Position numbers and translations under genes: made by a program. A stretch of DNA of 63,212 bases. Origin: Gaiellales bacterium (lineage in GTDB: Bacteria; Actinomycetota; Thermoleophilia; Gaiellales; JAICJC01). The stretch is from assembly GCA_036403155.1 (NCBI GenBank), contig DASWRM010000066.1, forward strand, positions 1 to 63,212, given 5' to 3'. The notes under the pieces are model-generated. The model saw only the letters and a list, made by a program, of their open reading frames with translations, was not told the origin of the DNA and made no database searches. Position 1 is the stretch's first letter; the number at the start of each line of letters is the position of its first letter. This document shows, piece after piece, positions 43,804 to 51,893 of this stretch.

Positions 43804-44706
43804 ATGCCGCGAACGACAACAGCCCGGGCCGACCGCGTGGCCGGCCTGATGCTGCTGACCACCCCCGTGATCTGGGGGCTCACCTTTCCGGCGGCGAAGC
43901 TGGCCCTGAAGCACACGAACGCGTGGACGTTCACCGCGTGGAGCCGGGTGCTCGGGCTGCTGGCGCTGATCGCGGTGCTCGCCGTCGTGAGGCCGCCGCG
44001 CGATGCCTGGCGATGGGGGCTGGTGCCCGCCGGTGCGCTGCTCGGCTTCCTCATGTTCGCGGCGTTCGCGCTGCAGTCAGTGGGCCTCCGCTCGACGACG
44101 GCGACGAACGCCGGCTTCATCACGGTGCTGTACGTCGTCTTTGCGCCGCTCGGGGCGGCACTCGTGGCCCGGCGCCGGCCGCCGCGCGTCGCGGCGGTGT
44201 GCCTGCCGATGGCCTTGGCCGGCCTGGCGCTGCTCTCGCTCCACGGCCTCGACCTGCACCGCGGCGACGCACTCGTGCTCGCATGTTCGATTGCGATCGC
44301 CGGCCACATCGTGGCGGTCTCGCTGTTCGTCGCGCGCTACTCGGCGATCGGCCTGGCGGCCGCCCAGCTCGCGGCGACCACGGTGATCCACACGGCATTC
44401 GCGCTCCCCCACGGACTCGATGCGGGCCAGGTCGCAGGCGACTGGCGGCTGTACCTCATCACCGGGGTGCTCGGCTCGGGCGCGGCGTTCTCGATCCAGG
44501 TGCTTGCCCAGCAGCAGCTGACGCCGCTTCGGACGAGCGTCCTGCTCGCGGGCGAGGCGCTGTTTTCTGCGCTCGCATCGGCTGTCTGGCTGGGTGAGCG
44601 TCTGGACGCGCGAGAATGGTGCGGCGTTGCGCTGATGCTGGGCGCGATCGCGGTGTCCGAGGCACAGGCCTGGCGCGGGGCGCCGGAGCCGGCCTCCGCG
44701 GCCTAA
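43804..44706 (+). CDS. EamA-family (DMT superfamily) transporter
   Basis: 300 residues with ten helices in two EamA repeats. 'TTPVIWGLTFPAAKLALKHTNAWTFTAWSRVLG' opens the first repeat and 'PLRTSVLLAGEALFSALASAVWLGERLDAREWCGVALMLGAI' closes the second. Family members move amino acids, metabolites or nucleotide sugars; the substrate here is unknown. ATG 43804 is the first in frame after the divergent promoter region of about 80 bases. Its last four bases overlap the convergent kinase-like gene. Confidence 0.9.
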   Translation: MPRTTTARADRVAGLMLLTTPVIWGLTFPAAKLALKHTNAWTFTAWSRVLGLLALIAVLAVVRPPRDAWRWGLVPAGALLGFLMFAAFALQSVGLRSTTATNAGFITVLYVVFAPLGAALVARRRPPRVAAVCLPMALAGLALLSLHGLDLHRGDALVLACSIAIAGHIVAVSLFVARYSAIGLAAAQLAATTVIHTAFALPHGLDAGQVAGDWRLYLITGVLGSGAAFSIQVLAQQQLTPLRTSVLLAGEALFSALASAVWLGERLDAREWCGVALMLGAIAVSEAQAWRGAPEPASAA

Positions 44707-45329
44707 GCGAGGCCGAGCATCCGGCCGACGTCGTCAGCCGCCTGACCGGCGGTCAGGCAGCCGTCGACTTCCACCGTCCTCGCACCCACGGCAGCGGCCT
44801 GGCGTCTCAGCTCGTCGGTGAAGAGCGCGTCACGTTCCAGCAGGTTGCGCAGTGCCCGCGGGGGATCGCCGGTCCTGCCGGCGATCGCCCACGTCGAGCC
44901 GCGAGCGCCGAAGGCGGCCCGCCGGAATGCGGGCGTCGGCAGCAGCCAGACCGCATGAGACGCATCGGCAAGCAGCGGCACCACGAGCCGCGGCAGCAGG
45001 CTGAACCCCTCGACGATCACCGTCTCGCGGGGGCGCGCGAGCAGATCCTCGACCACGAGCTCGAACGACTCGCCCTGGAAGGCGTGGAACGTCTCCATCA
45101 TCTCCCGGGGCGAGCGCTGCACCCATCGCTCGTCCATGGTCATGGCCGCGAACGCGTGACGCAGCGGCGCCGACTCGGACGTTGTGCGACGCGTGTACCG
45201 CGACGGCGGCTCGACGTGGTACAGGGCGGCACCGTGGCGCCGCGCCAGCTCCTCGGCGACCGTCGACTTGCCGGCGCCGCTACCGCCACCGATCCAGCGA
45301 ACGTGTCCGAGGTCGGCCGGCAGCGTCAC
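44703..45329 (-). CDS. P-loop NTPase, small-molecule kinase-like
   Basis: 208 residues. Walker A is GGGSGAGKST near residue 14-23; a likely lid with several Arg (RYTRRTTSES) and 'TVIVEGFSLLPRLVVPLLAD' as the second strand suggest an AAA_33/uridine-kinase-like fold. The substrate is unknown. GTG at 45329 places the P-loop close to the N-terminus as usual, whereas longer frames would read through the strong hairpin at 45356-45391. Confidence 0.75.
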   Translation of the reverse strand: MTLPADLGHVRWIGGGSGAGKSTVAEELARRHGAALYHVEPPSRYTRRTTSESAPLRHAFAAMTMDERWVQRSPREMMETFHAFQGESFELVVEDLLARPRETVIVEGFSLLPRLVVPLLADASHAVWLLPTPAFRRAAFGARGSTWAIAGRTGDPPRALRNLLERDALFTDELRRQAAAVGARTVEVDGCLTAGQAADDVGRMLGLA

Positions 45330-45355
45330 GCCGCCCAGCGTATCGCGCTCGCGCA

Positions 45356-45391
45356 GGGGAGCCGGCGCCGGTCGGCCGGCGCCGGCTCCCC
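45356..45391 (-). terminator. Strong hairpin after the FAD oxidase gene
   Basis: Perfect 16-base inverted repeat (arms 45356-45371 and 45376-45391, GGGGAGCCGGCGCCGG and its complement) around a TCGG loop. It begins six bases past the stop of the minus-strand FAD oxidase gene and before the next gene's start. No T-run follows, so it may be an I-shaped terminator typical of GC-rich actinobacteria. Confidence 0.7.
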
Positions 45392-45396
45392 GCTCG

Positions 45397-46764
45397 CTAC
45401 GGCGCGATGTTGTGGTTGAGGTGGAACACGTTGCCCGGGTCGTAGCGTCGCTTGACCTCGCGCAGCCGCTCGTAGTTCGGCCCGTACGCAGCGCGAATGG
45501 CGTCGTCCGCCTGGTCGTCACCAAGATAGTTCAGCCAGCGTGCGTTGCGAAGCTGCTCGGTCACCGCGGCATACGTGTCCTTCGTCCACTCGATGTTCCG
45601 CTCGGTGTCTGCGGGATCCATCCACTCGGACGGAAGCAGCAGGTTGAAGCCCGGGTCGCGGTGCGGCACCGCCGTGGCGGTCGGATCGATGCGCGTCACC
45701 TCGCCGTGGAAGTGCTCGAACAGGATTCCGCTCATGGGCGAGGGCACCGACTCGAATCGCTGCACGACCGTCTCGATCAGCTCGTCCGAGATGCCCTCAG
45801 TGAAGCTCGACATCCAGTAGTTGAGGGCACCCGCCGGGTAGCCACCGTCGAGGAGGGTGTTCATCACCGGGTAGGGCATCGGCCCGACCTCGGTCATGAT
45901 CGGTGGCCCCCACTCCAGGAACGGGGCCAGGTCCGAGTCGGCGCGGTCAGGGTCGGTGTGGCAGGCGAGCATCCCGGCCACCTTCATCCCGGAGCCGTCC
46001 GGGGCATGGACGAGCGCCCCGAACACCGTCAGCTCGTCAGGGCAGCCTGCGGCCGCGTCCCGGTAGAAGCGCAGCATCTCGGCGCCCCGTTCGATCGGGT
46101 GGACGATGAACCCGCCGACGACCATCGGTTGGTGCCGCAGGCGGAACGTGAGGGAGACGGCAACGCCGAAGTTCCCTCCACCGCCCCGCAGTGCCCACAT
46201 CAGGTCGGGATGCGACTCGTCATCGACGTCCAGCACGTCGCCGGTCGCGGTCACGAGCTGTGCCGCGACCAGGTTGTCCGCGGCCAGCCCCTGGGTGGAC
46301 ATGAGCCATCCGAGCCCGCCACCGAGCGTGTAGCCGCCCACGCCTGTCGTCGAGATGGCGCCGCCCGTCACCGCCAGTCCATGCTCGTGCGCTGCGCCGT
46401 TCACGCCCGCCCACAGCGCCCCACCCTGAGCTCGCGCCGTCTTCGCCTCTGGATCGACCTCGACGGCGCGCATGCGCGAAAGGTCGATCATCACCCCGCC
46501 CTCGCAGACGCAGCGGCCGGCCACGTTGTGGCCGCCCCCGCGCACCGCGATCTCGAGCCCCGACTGGGTCGCGAACCGCACCGCGGCAGCCACGTCGGCA
46601 GGTGTTGCGCAGCGGGCGATCAGCGCCGGCCGCTTGTCGATCAGCCCGTTGTGCACGCGTCGCGCAGGCTCGTAATCGGCGTCCTCCGGGAGCAGCACCT
46701 CACCGGTGAGCCGGTCACCGAGATTCTTGACCGCGGTCATGTCCAGCACGTCCATGTCAGCCAT
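45397..46764 (-). CDS. FAD-binding oxidoreductase, berberine-bridge/VAO type
   Basis: 455 residues. An N-terminal FAD domain (PCMH type) has 'ALIARCATPADVAAAVRFA' and 'AVRGGGHNVAG', whose H79 would bind FAD covalently. The second linkage cysteine of bicovalent enzymes is replaced by Ser/Thr (ISTTGVGGYTLGGGLGW), so a single covalent bond is expected. The C-terminal BBE motif is present (NYLGDDQ...YDPGNVFHLNHNI). These enzymes oxidise sugars, alcohols or alkaloids with oxygen; the substrate is not inferable. GGAGGGAG precedes the ATG. Confidence 0.9.
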   Translation of the reverse strand: MADMDVLDMTAVKNLGDRLTGEVLLPEDADYEPARRVHNGLIDKRPALIARCATPADVAAAVRFATQSGLEIAVRGGGHNVAGRCVCEGGVMIDLSRMRAVEVDPEAKTARAQGGALWAGVNGAAHEHGLAVTGGAISTTGVGGYTLGGGLGWLMSTQGLAADNLVAAQLVTATGDVLDVDDESHPDLMWALRGGGGNFGVAVSLTFRLRHQPMVVGGFIVHPIERGAEMLRFYRDAAAGCPDELTVFGALVHAPDGSGMKVAGMLACHTDPDRADSDLAPFLEWGPPIMTEVGPMPYPVMNTLLDGGYPAGALNYWMSSFTEGISDELIETVVQRFESVPSPMSGILFEHFHGEVTRIDPTATAVPHRDPGFNLLLPSEWMDPADTERNIEWTKDTYAAVTEQLRNARWLNYLGDDQADDAIRAAYGPNYERLREVKRRYDPGNVFHLNHNIAP

Positions 46765-46867
46765 CGCGTCTCCCTCCAGGTGTCTCGCGCCGGGTCGGCA
46801 GCGCTCGTGGCGATCTTCTCAAACACCTCGCGCGCCCGCCAGGGCGGAGAGCGGCGGCAGTTCGCCA

Positions 46868-46896
46868 TTGAACGCACCGGACGCTAGCTTTACGCT
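46868..46896 (+). promoter_or_regulatory. Candidate promoter for gabD
   Basis: TTGAAC at 46868-46873 and TACGCT at 46891-46896 are separated by 17 bases, close to a primary sigma factor consensus, and lie 33 bases upstream of the gabD start. The call is based on motif match only. Confidence 0.45.
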
Positions 46897-46928
46897 GCTG
46901 TCGACATCAGCCAGACGAGGGAGCCACT

Positions 46929-48308
46929 GTGAACGCCACCTTGACGGAGTACGCCGTCGTCAACCCGGCCACCGGGGAGACACTCAAGACCTACCCGACG
47001 ATCGGCGACGAAGATCTGAAGGACGCGATCGCGCGCGGGGACAGCGCGCACCGCGTATGGGGCCAGACCACGTCGGTTGCCGAGCGCGCGGCGATCGTCC
47101 GGCGCATCGGGGAGCTGCACGAGGAGCGCAAGCAGGAGCTCGGCGAGATCATCGTCCGCGAGATGGGCAAGCCGATCAGCCAGGCGGTCGGTGAGGTCGA
47201 GTTCTGCAAGGCGATCTACGACTTCTACGCCGACAACGCCGAGATGCTGACGGCCGACGAGCCGATCGACCTGCTCGAAGGCGAGGGCAAGGCGTTCGTG
47301 CGGCGCAGCTCGCTGGGCGTGCTGCTCGGCATCATGCCGTGGAACTATCCGTACTACCAGGTGGCCCGGTTCGCCGGCCCGAACCTGGTCATCGGCAACA
47401 CGATCCTCTTGAAGCACGCGCCGCAATGCCCGGAGTCCGCCGAGGCGATCGAGCGGATCTTCCACGAGGCCGGGGTGCCGAAGGACGTCTACATCAACAT
47501 CCGCGCGAGCAACGAGCAGGTCGCCGAGATCATCATCCCGCACCCGCGCGTGATGGGCATCTCGCTGACCGGCTCCGAGCGGGCGGGGGCGGCCGTCGCC
47601 GAGGTCGCCGGCCGCAACCTGAAGAAGGTCGTGCTCGAGCTCGGCGGCTCCGATCCGTTCATCCTGCTGAAGACGGATGACCTCGACGCCGCGGTCGAGG
47701 CGGCGGTGGGCGCCCGTCTGGAGAACACGGGCCAGGCGTGCAACGCCGCAAAGCGGTTCATCGTGATGGATGACCTGTATGACCCCTTCGTCCAGAAGTT
47801 CACGGAGGCGCTGAGCGCGGTGAAGCCGGGTGACCCGTCGTCGCCCGACACGAGCATCGGCCCGCTGTCCTCATCGCTCGCCACCGAGCGGCTGGCCGAC
47901 CAGGTGCAGCGCGCGGCGGAGGGCGGCGCGAAGATCGTCGGCGGCGACCACGACGGGAACTTCTTCTCGACCACCGTCATGACGGACATCAGCCCCGACA
48001 ACCCGGCGCGCCGTGAGGAGTTCTTCGGGCCCGTGGCGCAGGTCTACAGGGTGTCGTCGGAGGAAGAGGCTATCGAGCTCGCAAACGACACCCCGTACGG
48101 GCTCGGCTCGTACGTGATGACGAGCGACGAGGAGCAGGCGATGCGCGTCGCCGAGCGGATCGAGGCCGGGATGGTGTTCATCAACGCGGTCGGCGCGGAG
48201 GGCGCGGAGCTGCCGTTCGGCGGCGTCAAGCGCTCCGGCTTCGGCCGGGAGCTCGGGCGCTTCGGTGCCGACGAGTTCGTGAACAAGAAGCTGATCCGGA
48301 TCGTCTGA
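46929..48308 (+). CDS. gabD: Succinate-semialdehyde dehydrogenase (GabD1-like)
   Basis: 459-residue aldehyde dehydrogenase. It follows mycobacterial GabD1 in many blocks: 'NPATGETLKT', 'IMPWNYPYYQVARFA', 'LLKHAPQCP', 'VLELGGSDPF' with the general base Glu, and the catalytic Cys in GQACNAAKRF near 275, then 'EEFFGPVAQVYR' and 'LPFGGVKRSGFGRELGRFG'. It oxidises succinate semialdehyde to succinate, probably with NADP. GTG start follows GAGGGAGCCACT. Strong hairpin downstream (48319-48349). A related aldehyde substrate cannot be excluded. Confidence 0.88.
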   Translation: MNATLTEYAVVNPATGETLKTYPTIGDEDLKDAIARGDSAHRVWGQTTSVAERAAIVRRIGELHEERKQELGEIIVREMGKPISQAVGEVEFCKAIYDFYADNAEMLTADEPIDLLEGEGKAFVRRSSLGVLLGIMPWNYPYYQVARFAGPNLVIGNTILLKHAPQCPESAEAIERIFHEAGVPKDVYINIRASNEQVAEIIIPHPRVMGISLTGSERAGAAVAEVAGRNLKKVVLELGGSDPFILLKTDDLDAAVEAAVGARLENTGQACNAAKRFIVMDDLYDPFVQKFTEALSAVKPGDPSSPDTSIGPLSSSLATERLADQVQRAAEGGAKIVGGDHDGNFFSTTVMTDISPDNPARREEFFGPVAQVYRVSSEEEAIELANDTPYGLGSYVMTSDEEQAMRVAERIEAGMVFINAVGAEGAELPFGGVKRSGFGRELGRFGADEFVNKKLIRIV

Positions 48309-48318
48309 GAGCGGTCGC

Positions 48319-48349
48319 GGGTGGGCGGGCCACGGCGGCCAGCCCACCC
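48319..48349. terminator. Bidirectional terminator between gabD and a convergent gene
   Basis: Eight-base perfect arms GGGTGGGC (48319-48326) and GCCCACCC (48342-48349) with a further GGCC/GGCC pairing inside the loop. It lies in the 47-base gap between two convergent genes; there is no clear T-run. Confidence 0.6.
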
Positions 48350-48355
48350 CCACGA

Positions 48356-48970
48356 TCACGCCTGCCCCGGGACGCCGACGCCCGCCTCGACCGGCGTCAC
48401 GGTCAGATACGTGGGGCCGGTCTTCGAGCACGCTGCCAGCCGGAACGGGACATCGACCGCGCGAACGCCGCCGGGCGGGTACACGCGCAGGCTGCTCGCC
48501 CGTGCGGGCGCGCAGGTTCCGGGCGCAAAGTTCGCCACGTCGACCAGCTGGAGGACTGCGTGCGCCGTCGCGCCGGCGGCCAGCGTGACCGTGCGCTCCG
48601 GCACGGCCGGGCTCCGGCCGGCGGCCGAGCCCAGCTGGCGATCGGAGCGCGCGGAGGCGCCCGGGTACCCGTGGAGCGAGCACGCCCGGCGGGAGTGGTT
48701 CGTGAGCTCGAGCGGGAGATAGCTCGAGCCCGCGGCGGCGCCGCCCGATCCCACGCCGACCCACACGGTGAGCGCCGCGGCGCGGCAGCGCGGCGCCGCC
48801 GAGGGTGTTCCGGCGGCCGACCCGTTCGAGAGCGTGGTTACCCCACCCGTCGACGATCCGGAGCCGGCCGCGGCATCCGGAGTCGTCGAGGAAAGAGAGC
48901 CGGCGATCAGCGCAGCTCCGGCGGCCATCGCGATGACGGCCGCTGTACCCATGAGTCGACGTCCATGCAT
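48356..48970 (-). CDS. Exported DUF4232 protein
   Basis: 204 residues. A signal peptide (about 1-30) and a Ser/Gly/Thr-rich linker are followed by a beta-sandwich-like DUF4232 domain of about 140 residues: 'PRCRAAALTVWVG', 'YLPLELTNHSRRACSLHGYPG' and 'LRVYPPGGVRAVDVPFRLAACS', with four cysteines that could form two disulfides. The family is common in actinobacteria, is secreted, and has no known function. A GAGGTG site precedes the ATG. Confidence 0.88.
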   Translation of the reverse strand: MHGRRLMGTAAVIAMAAGAALIAGSLSSTTPDAAAGSGSSTGGVTTLSNGSAAGTPSAAPRCRAAALTVWVGVGSGGAAAGSSYLPLELTNHSRRACSLHGYPGASARSDRQLGSAAGRSPAVPERTVTLAAGATAHAVLQLVDVANFAPGTCAPARASSLRVYPPGGVRAVDVPFRLAACSKTGPTYLTVTPVEAGVGVPGQA

Positions 48971-49060
48971 TGCACACCTCGCAAGTCTGAAAATGCCCTG
49001 GTGACAGGCTACGGACGCGAGGTGGCGATGCGGTGTCGGCTGTGTAACGGTTTCGCTATA

Positions 49061-49252
49061 TCACGCCCGTTCGAGGTTGTGGAGGTTGCTCTGTGGCATC
49101 TCCAGCAGTTCGTCGTCCTCCTCGGCGCGGAGGTGGGCGGTGGCGTTGCCCGCCGCGTCCTCCCCCTCGCCGATCAGCGTGTAGACCTTTCCGTCGACGA
49201 GGTACCGGGCGTCGCCCTCGACGCTCGAGCCCTCGGGATCGATCGTGCTCAT
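49061..49252 (-). CDS. Small acidic hypothetical protein, 63 aa
   Basis: Compact protein with an N-terminal extended part (ARYLVDGKVYTLIGEGEDAAG) and an acidic C-terminal half (HLRAEEDDELLEMP). GAGGGGAG lies six bases before the ATG, supporting translation. Function not recognised. It sits alone between an exported DUF4232 gene and the glyoxalase-type gene, with hairpin 49309-49340 separating it from the latter. Confidence 0.7.
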   Translation of the reverse strand: MSTIDPEGSSVEGDARYLVDGKVYTLIGEGEDAAGNATAHLRAEEDDELLEMPQSNLHNLERA

Positions 49253-49308
49253 GTCAGCTCCCCTCGAAGTGTTGGTAGGGCCTCACAGGACATGAAAGCA
49301 CGAACGCC

Positions 49309-49340
49309 GACGGCCCGTCGGGCGCGCCCGACGGGCCGTC
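49309..49340 (-). terminator. Perfect palindromic hairpin after the VOC-family gene
   Basis: A 32-base sequence identical to its own reverse complement (starts GACGGCCCGTCGGG), 11 bases past the stop of the minus-strand gene at 49352. As RNA it folds into a 14-base stem with a 4-base loop. No T-run follows. Confidence 0.65.
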
Positions 49341-49351
49341 TTCGCGTGGTT

Positions 49352-49780
49352 TCACACGCCTGCCATCGTCACCTGGGTCAGGCGGATGTGGTTGCCCGAC
49401 GGGTCGCGGAACGCGGTGTCGATGCCGTACGGCCGCTCTTCGGGCGCCTCGGTGAACTCGACGCCGCGACTCCGAAGCTCCTCGTAGTCCGCGCGGACAT
49501 CGTCCGTGGTGAGAAACACCGTCCCGGCGAAGCCCTTCGCCATGAGGGTGCGGACCTGCTCCTGGCTCTCGGCGTCCATCACCGGCTCGCCGGGGATCGC
49601 CATCAGCGTGATCGAGACCTCGTCCTGACCGGCCGGGCCGACGGTCACCCAGCGGAAGTCCCCCATCTCCGGCAACGTGACGTCGGCTCGCACCTCCAGA
49701 CCGACCTTGGTCGTATAGAACTCGAGCGCCTCGTCCTGGTCGTTCACCCACAGCTGCACGTTTGCGATCCTGATCATCAT
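49352..49780 (-). CDS. VOC/glyoxalase-fold family protein
   Basis: 142 residues. 'RIANVQLWVNDQDEALEFYTTKVGLEVRAD' opens the first beta-alpha-beta-beta-beta module, 'VFLTTDDVRADYEELRSRGVEFTEAP' the second, and 'AFRDPSGNHIRLTQ' carries the usual metal-side histidine position. Members include glyoxalase I, dioxygenases and resistance proteins; the reaction is not known. AGGAGG lies just before the double ATG. Spaced 32 bases from the AraC-type gene upstream, so the regulator likely controls it. Confidence 0.88.
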   Translation of the reverse strand: MMIRIANVQLWVNDQDEALEFYTTKVGLEVRADVTLPEMGDFRWVTVGPAGQDEVSITLMAIPGEPVMDAESQEQVRTLMAKGFAGTVFLTTDDVRADYEELRSRGVEFTEAPEERPYGIDTAFRDPSGNHIRLTQVTMAGV

Positions 49781-49812
49781 CGTCCTCCTCGGTTTCATCG
49801 GTCGGAGGGATG

Positions 49813-50247
49813 CTATGTGCGGGTCGCCGCTCCGTCTTCTCGAAACGTGCGCCGTCTCGGGCGTGCGTACGCGCGCACGACGCACGTCGGCACGCGCGCG
49901 TGCTGTGCCGCCGGCGGGTGAGCGGCACGGTAGGCGGTGGGCGACATGCCGTAGGTGCGCGTGAAGGAGCTCGAGAACGAGCCGATGCTGTGCAGCCCGA
50001 CGGCGAAGCAGATGTCGGTCACGCTGCGGTCGGTCATGCGCAGCATGGCGGCGGCGCGCTCCAAACGGCGCGTCAGGAGGTATGCGTGCGGCGACTCGCC
50101 GAACGCATCGCGGAAGGCCCGGCTGAAGTGCGCGCGCGACATCGACGCGGCACGCGCCATGTCGTCCACTCCCAGCCGCTCGGAGTAGCGTGCGTCCGCG
50201 AGATCCTTCGCTCGCAGCAGGTGCCGTTCGGATGGGGCAAACGCCAT
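49813..50247 (-). CDS. AraC-family transcriptional regulator (DNA-binding domain only)
   Basis: 144 residues consisting almost only of the double helix-turn-helix of AraC/XylS proteins (about 18-112): 'DMARAASMSRAHFSRAFRDAFGESPHAYLLTRRLERAAAMLR' and 'TDICFAVGLHSIGSFSSSFTRTYGMSPTAYRAA'. No sensor domain is present, and a basic tail follows. It is transcribed into the VOC-family gene and probably regulates it. Such short AraC proteins act like SoxS/MarA, controlled by their own abundance rather than by a ligand. Confidence 0.9.
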   Translation of the reverse strand: MAFAPSERHLLRAKDLADARYSERLGVDDMARAASMSRAHFSRAFRDAFGESPHAYLLTRRLERAAAMLRMTDRSVTDICFAVGLHSIGSFSSSFTRTYGMSPTAYRAAHPPAAQHARVPTCVVRAYARPRRRTFREDGAATRT

Positions 50248-50384
50248 GCTTCAAGGGTATCGCGGAGCGCAATCCGCGTAGCCCTCTCCGCCGTCGTACG
50301 GGACGCACGATCCCGCTTCGGGCGTAAGGACGGTGATGCAACGGGGAACCAACAGGCGCCACACGGCGTCCAGGTGATCACCGG

Positions 50385-50911
50385 ATGGACGAATCCGTTC
50401 ACCATGGCGTAACGGCAACCCGCGCATGTGCGATTCTCGCGTTGCTCGTCAGCGTGGTTGCGTTCGCGCAGTTGCGAGCCAGCGCGGCCCGTGCGTCCCG
50501 ACGGCGGTTCGCTACGACGCCAACAGCATCTTCCCGGCGAGCGTCCGGAGCGTCCCATACGTTGCCGTGAGATCGAGCGGCACACTGCTCGCTGGACACC
50601 TCTTCTACTACGGGAACGTCCCGGGATGGCAGCCCCACCCCTCTCTCTTCCGCGTGATCACGCACGGACAGGTGCCGCACAGCCGGCTTCACATGAAGAT
50701 CCTCTGGACGCTCCACGGTGGGGATCCCGTCCGCGGGCTGACGATCCGTGGCGTGAGCAGCGACGGGAGCGACTCGTTCCGACAGTTCCTCCCCGGAGGC
50801 ACCGAGTTTCCGTCATATCTGAACGTTCCCAGCGCCGGGTGCTGGCAGATCTTCGTCAACGCCGGCAGCCTGAACGGCCGGCTCGGCGTCGTCGCCGTCG
50901 ACGGGACGTGA
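50385..50911 (+). pseudogene. Exported protein gene with probable frameshift
   Basis: A signal-peptide-like start (from ATG 50385: ATRACAILALLVSVVAFAQLRASAARAS) lies in one frame, while the body of the protein (CVPTAVRYDANSIFPASV... to ...CWQIFVNAGSLNGRLGVVAV, stop at 50911) lies in another. The frames change near 50490-50505, just after the predicted signal cleavage site. The body has the regular composition of a secreted beta-rich protein of about 130 residues with a late Cys. Either a true frameshift mutation, a sequence error, or programmed slippage explains it. The family is not known. Confidence 0.55.
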
Positions 50912-50937
50912 CGTCGGCCGCCGCCTGAGGGACTCTT

Positions 50938-51768
50938 GTGGCAGGCGCGACAAGGAACCGCGTATGCCGCGGTGAATACGGCGACATGATCGACACTCTG
51001 CGCCGCCTGGTAGACGGCGCTCGCGCGGGCTCCGTCGCGGACTCCGAGCACCGGCCAGACACGAGCATCGGGTACGAGCGAACGTCGGGATGGGCCGGCG
51101 ACCGCCTCTGGATGATGACCCGATACGCACTCGAGGAACGCGGCGAGGCCGTGCAGCTGAGCGGCGCCGACCCGGCCGAGGCGGACGCCGCCGTGGGGGG
51201 ATTCTCAGATCTCACCGGCCGTGCATACCAGCCGCTTGCCGCGCTGATCTGCGCGTGCGGAGAGCTCCGCCTGTGCGTCGTGATGTACGGCGACACCTAT
51301 CCCAAGCTGAAGGCCGTGCTGGTCGACGAGCGGGACCGCCCGCTCTGCGGCACCGAGCCGTTTCGCCTGCCGGCGTTCCATTGGACGACCGGAAGCTGGG
51401 AGCGGCTCGGAAGGCCGATGCGCCCGCGGCAGCGGCGGGCCTACCGCGACTCGGTCCGCCATCAGTTCGCGGCGCTTACGAACGCCGTCCGGCAATGGCA
51501 CCAGACCTGGGAGGCCTGGGGCGCCGCGAGCAACGACGAGGCGTTCGCCCATGCCGAACGGACGGCCCGCGAGCAGGCGGAGCAGGAAGCGGCGAACCGG
51601 CTGGCCGCGGAGGAACAACGGCGAGAGGCGGAGCGCCGCCGGCTCGAAGCGGAATCGCGCGCGATCCACGAGCGGCTCGAGCTCTACGTCTCGGCCGGCG
51701 TCGCGCCGCCTGCGGAGCTCGTGGAGAAGGCGCTGCACGCGGATGCCGCGCTGTCCCGGACGGCCTGA
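50938..51768 (+). CDS. Hypothetical protein with C-terminal coiled coil
   Basis: 276 residues, soluble. A folded N-terminal part (about 20-190, with 'RLWMMTRYALEERGEAVQL' and 'GELRLCVVMYGDTYPKLKAVLVDE') leads into a long charged helix (about 200-250, REQAEQEAANRLAAEEQRREAERRR) likely to form a coiled coil. No family recognised. GTG 50938 has a good TGAGGGA site upstream; ATG 50986 is an alternative. It may be co-transcribed with the membrane protein at 51894. Confidence 0.75.
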   Translation: MAGATRNRVCRGEYGDMIDTLRRLVDGARAGSVADSEHRPDTSIGYERTSGWAGDRLWMMTRYALEERGEAVQLSGADPAEADAAVGGFSDLTGRAYQPLAALICACGELRLCVVMYGDTYPKLKAVLVDERDRPLCGTEPFRLPAFHWTTGSWERLGRPMRPRQRRAYRDSVRHQFAALTNAVRQWHQTWEAWGAASNDEAFAHAERTAREQAEQEAANRLAAEEQRREAERRRLEAESRAIHERLELYVSAGVAPPAELVEKALHADAALSRTA

Positions 51769-51893
51769 ACGACGGGCACCGGCTAGCCCCGCGCGCCGCG
51801 CTCAGCGGGGCGTGCACGCCGTGGGGTTTGCCCCCGACGGGACGCCTGCTGGCCCCAGGGCTGGTTCCGCCTCGTCATGCGACCCTTGTCCGC

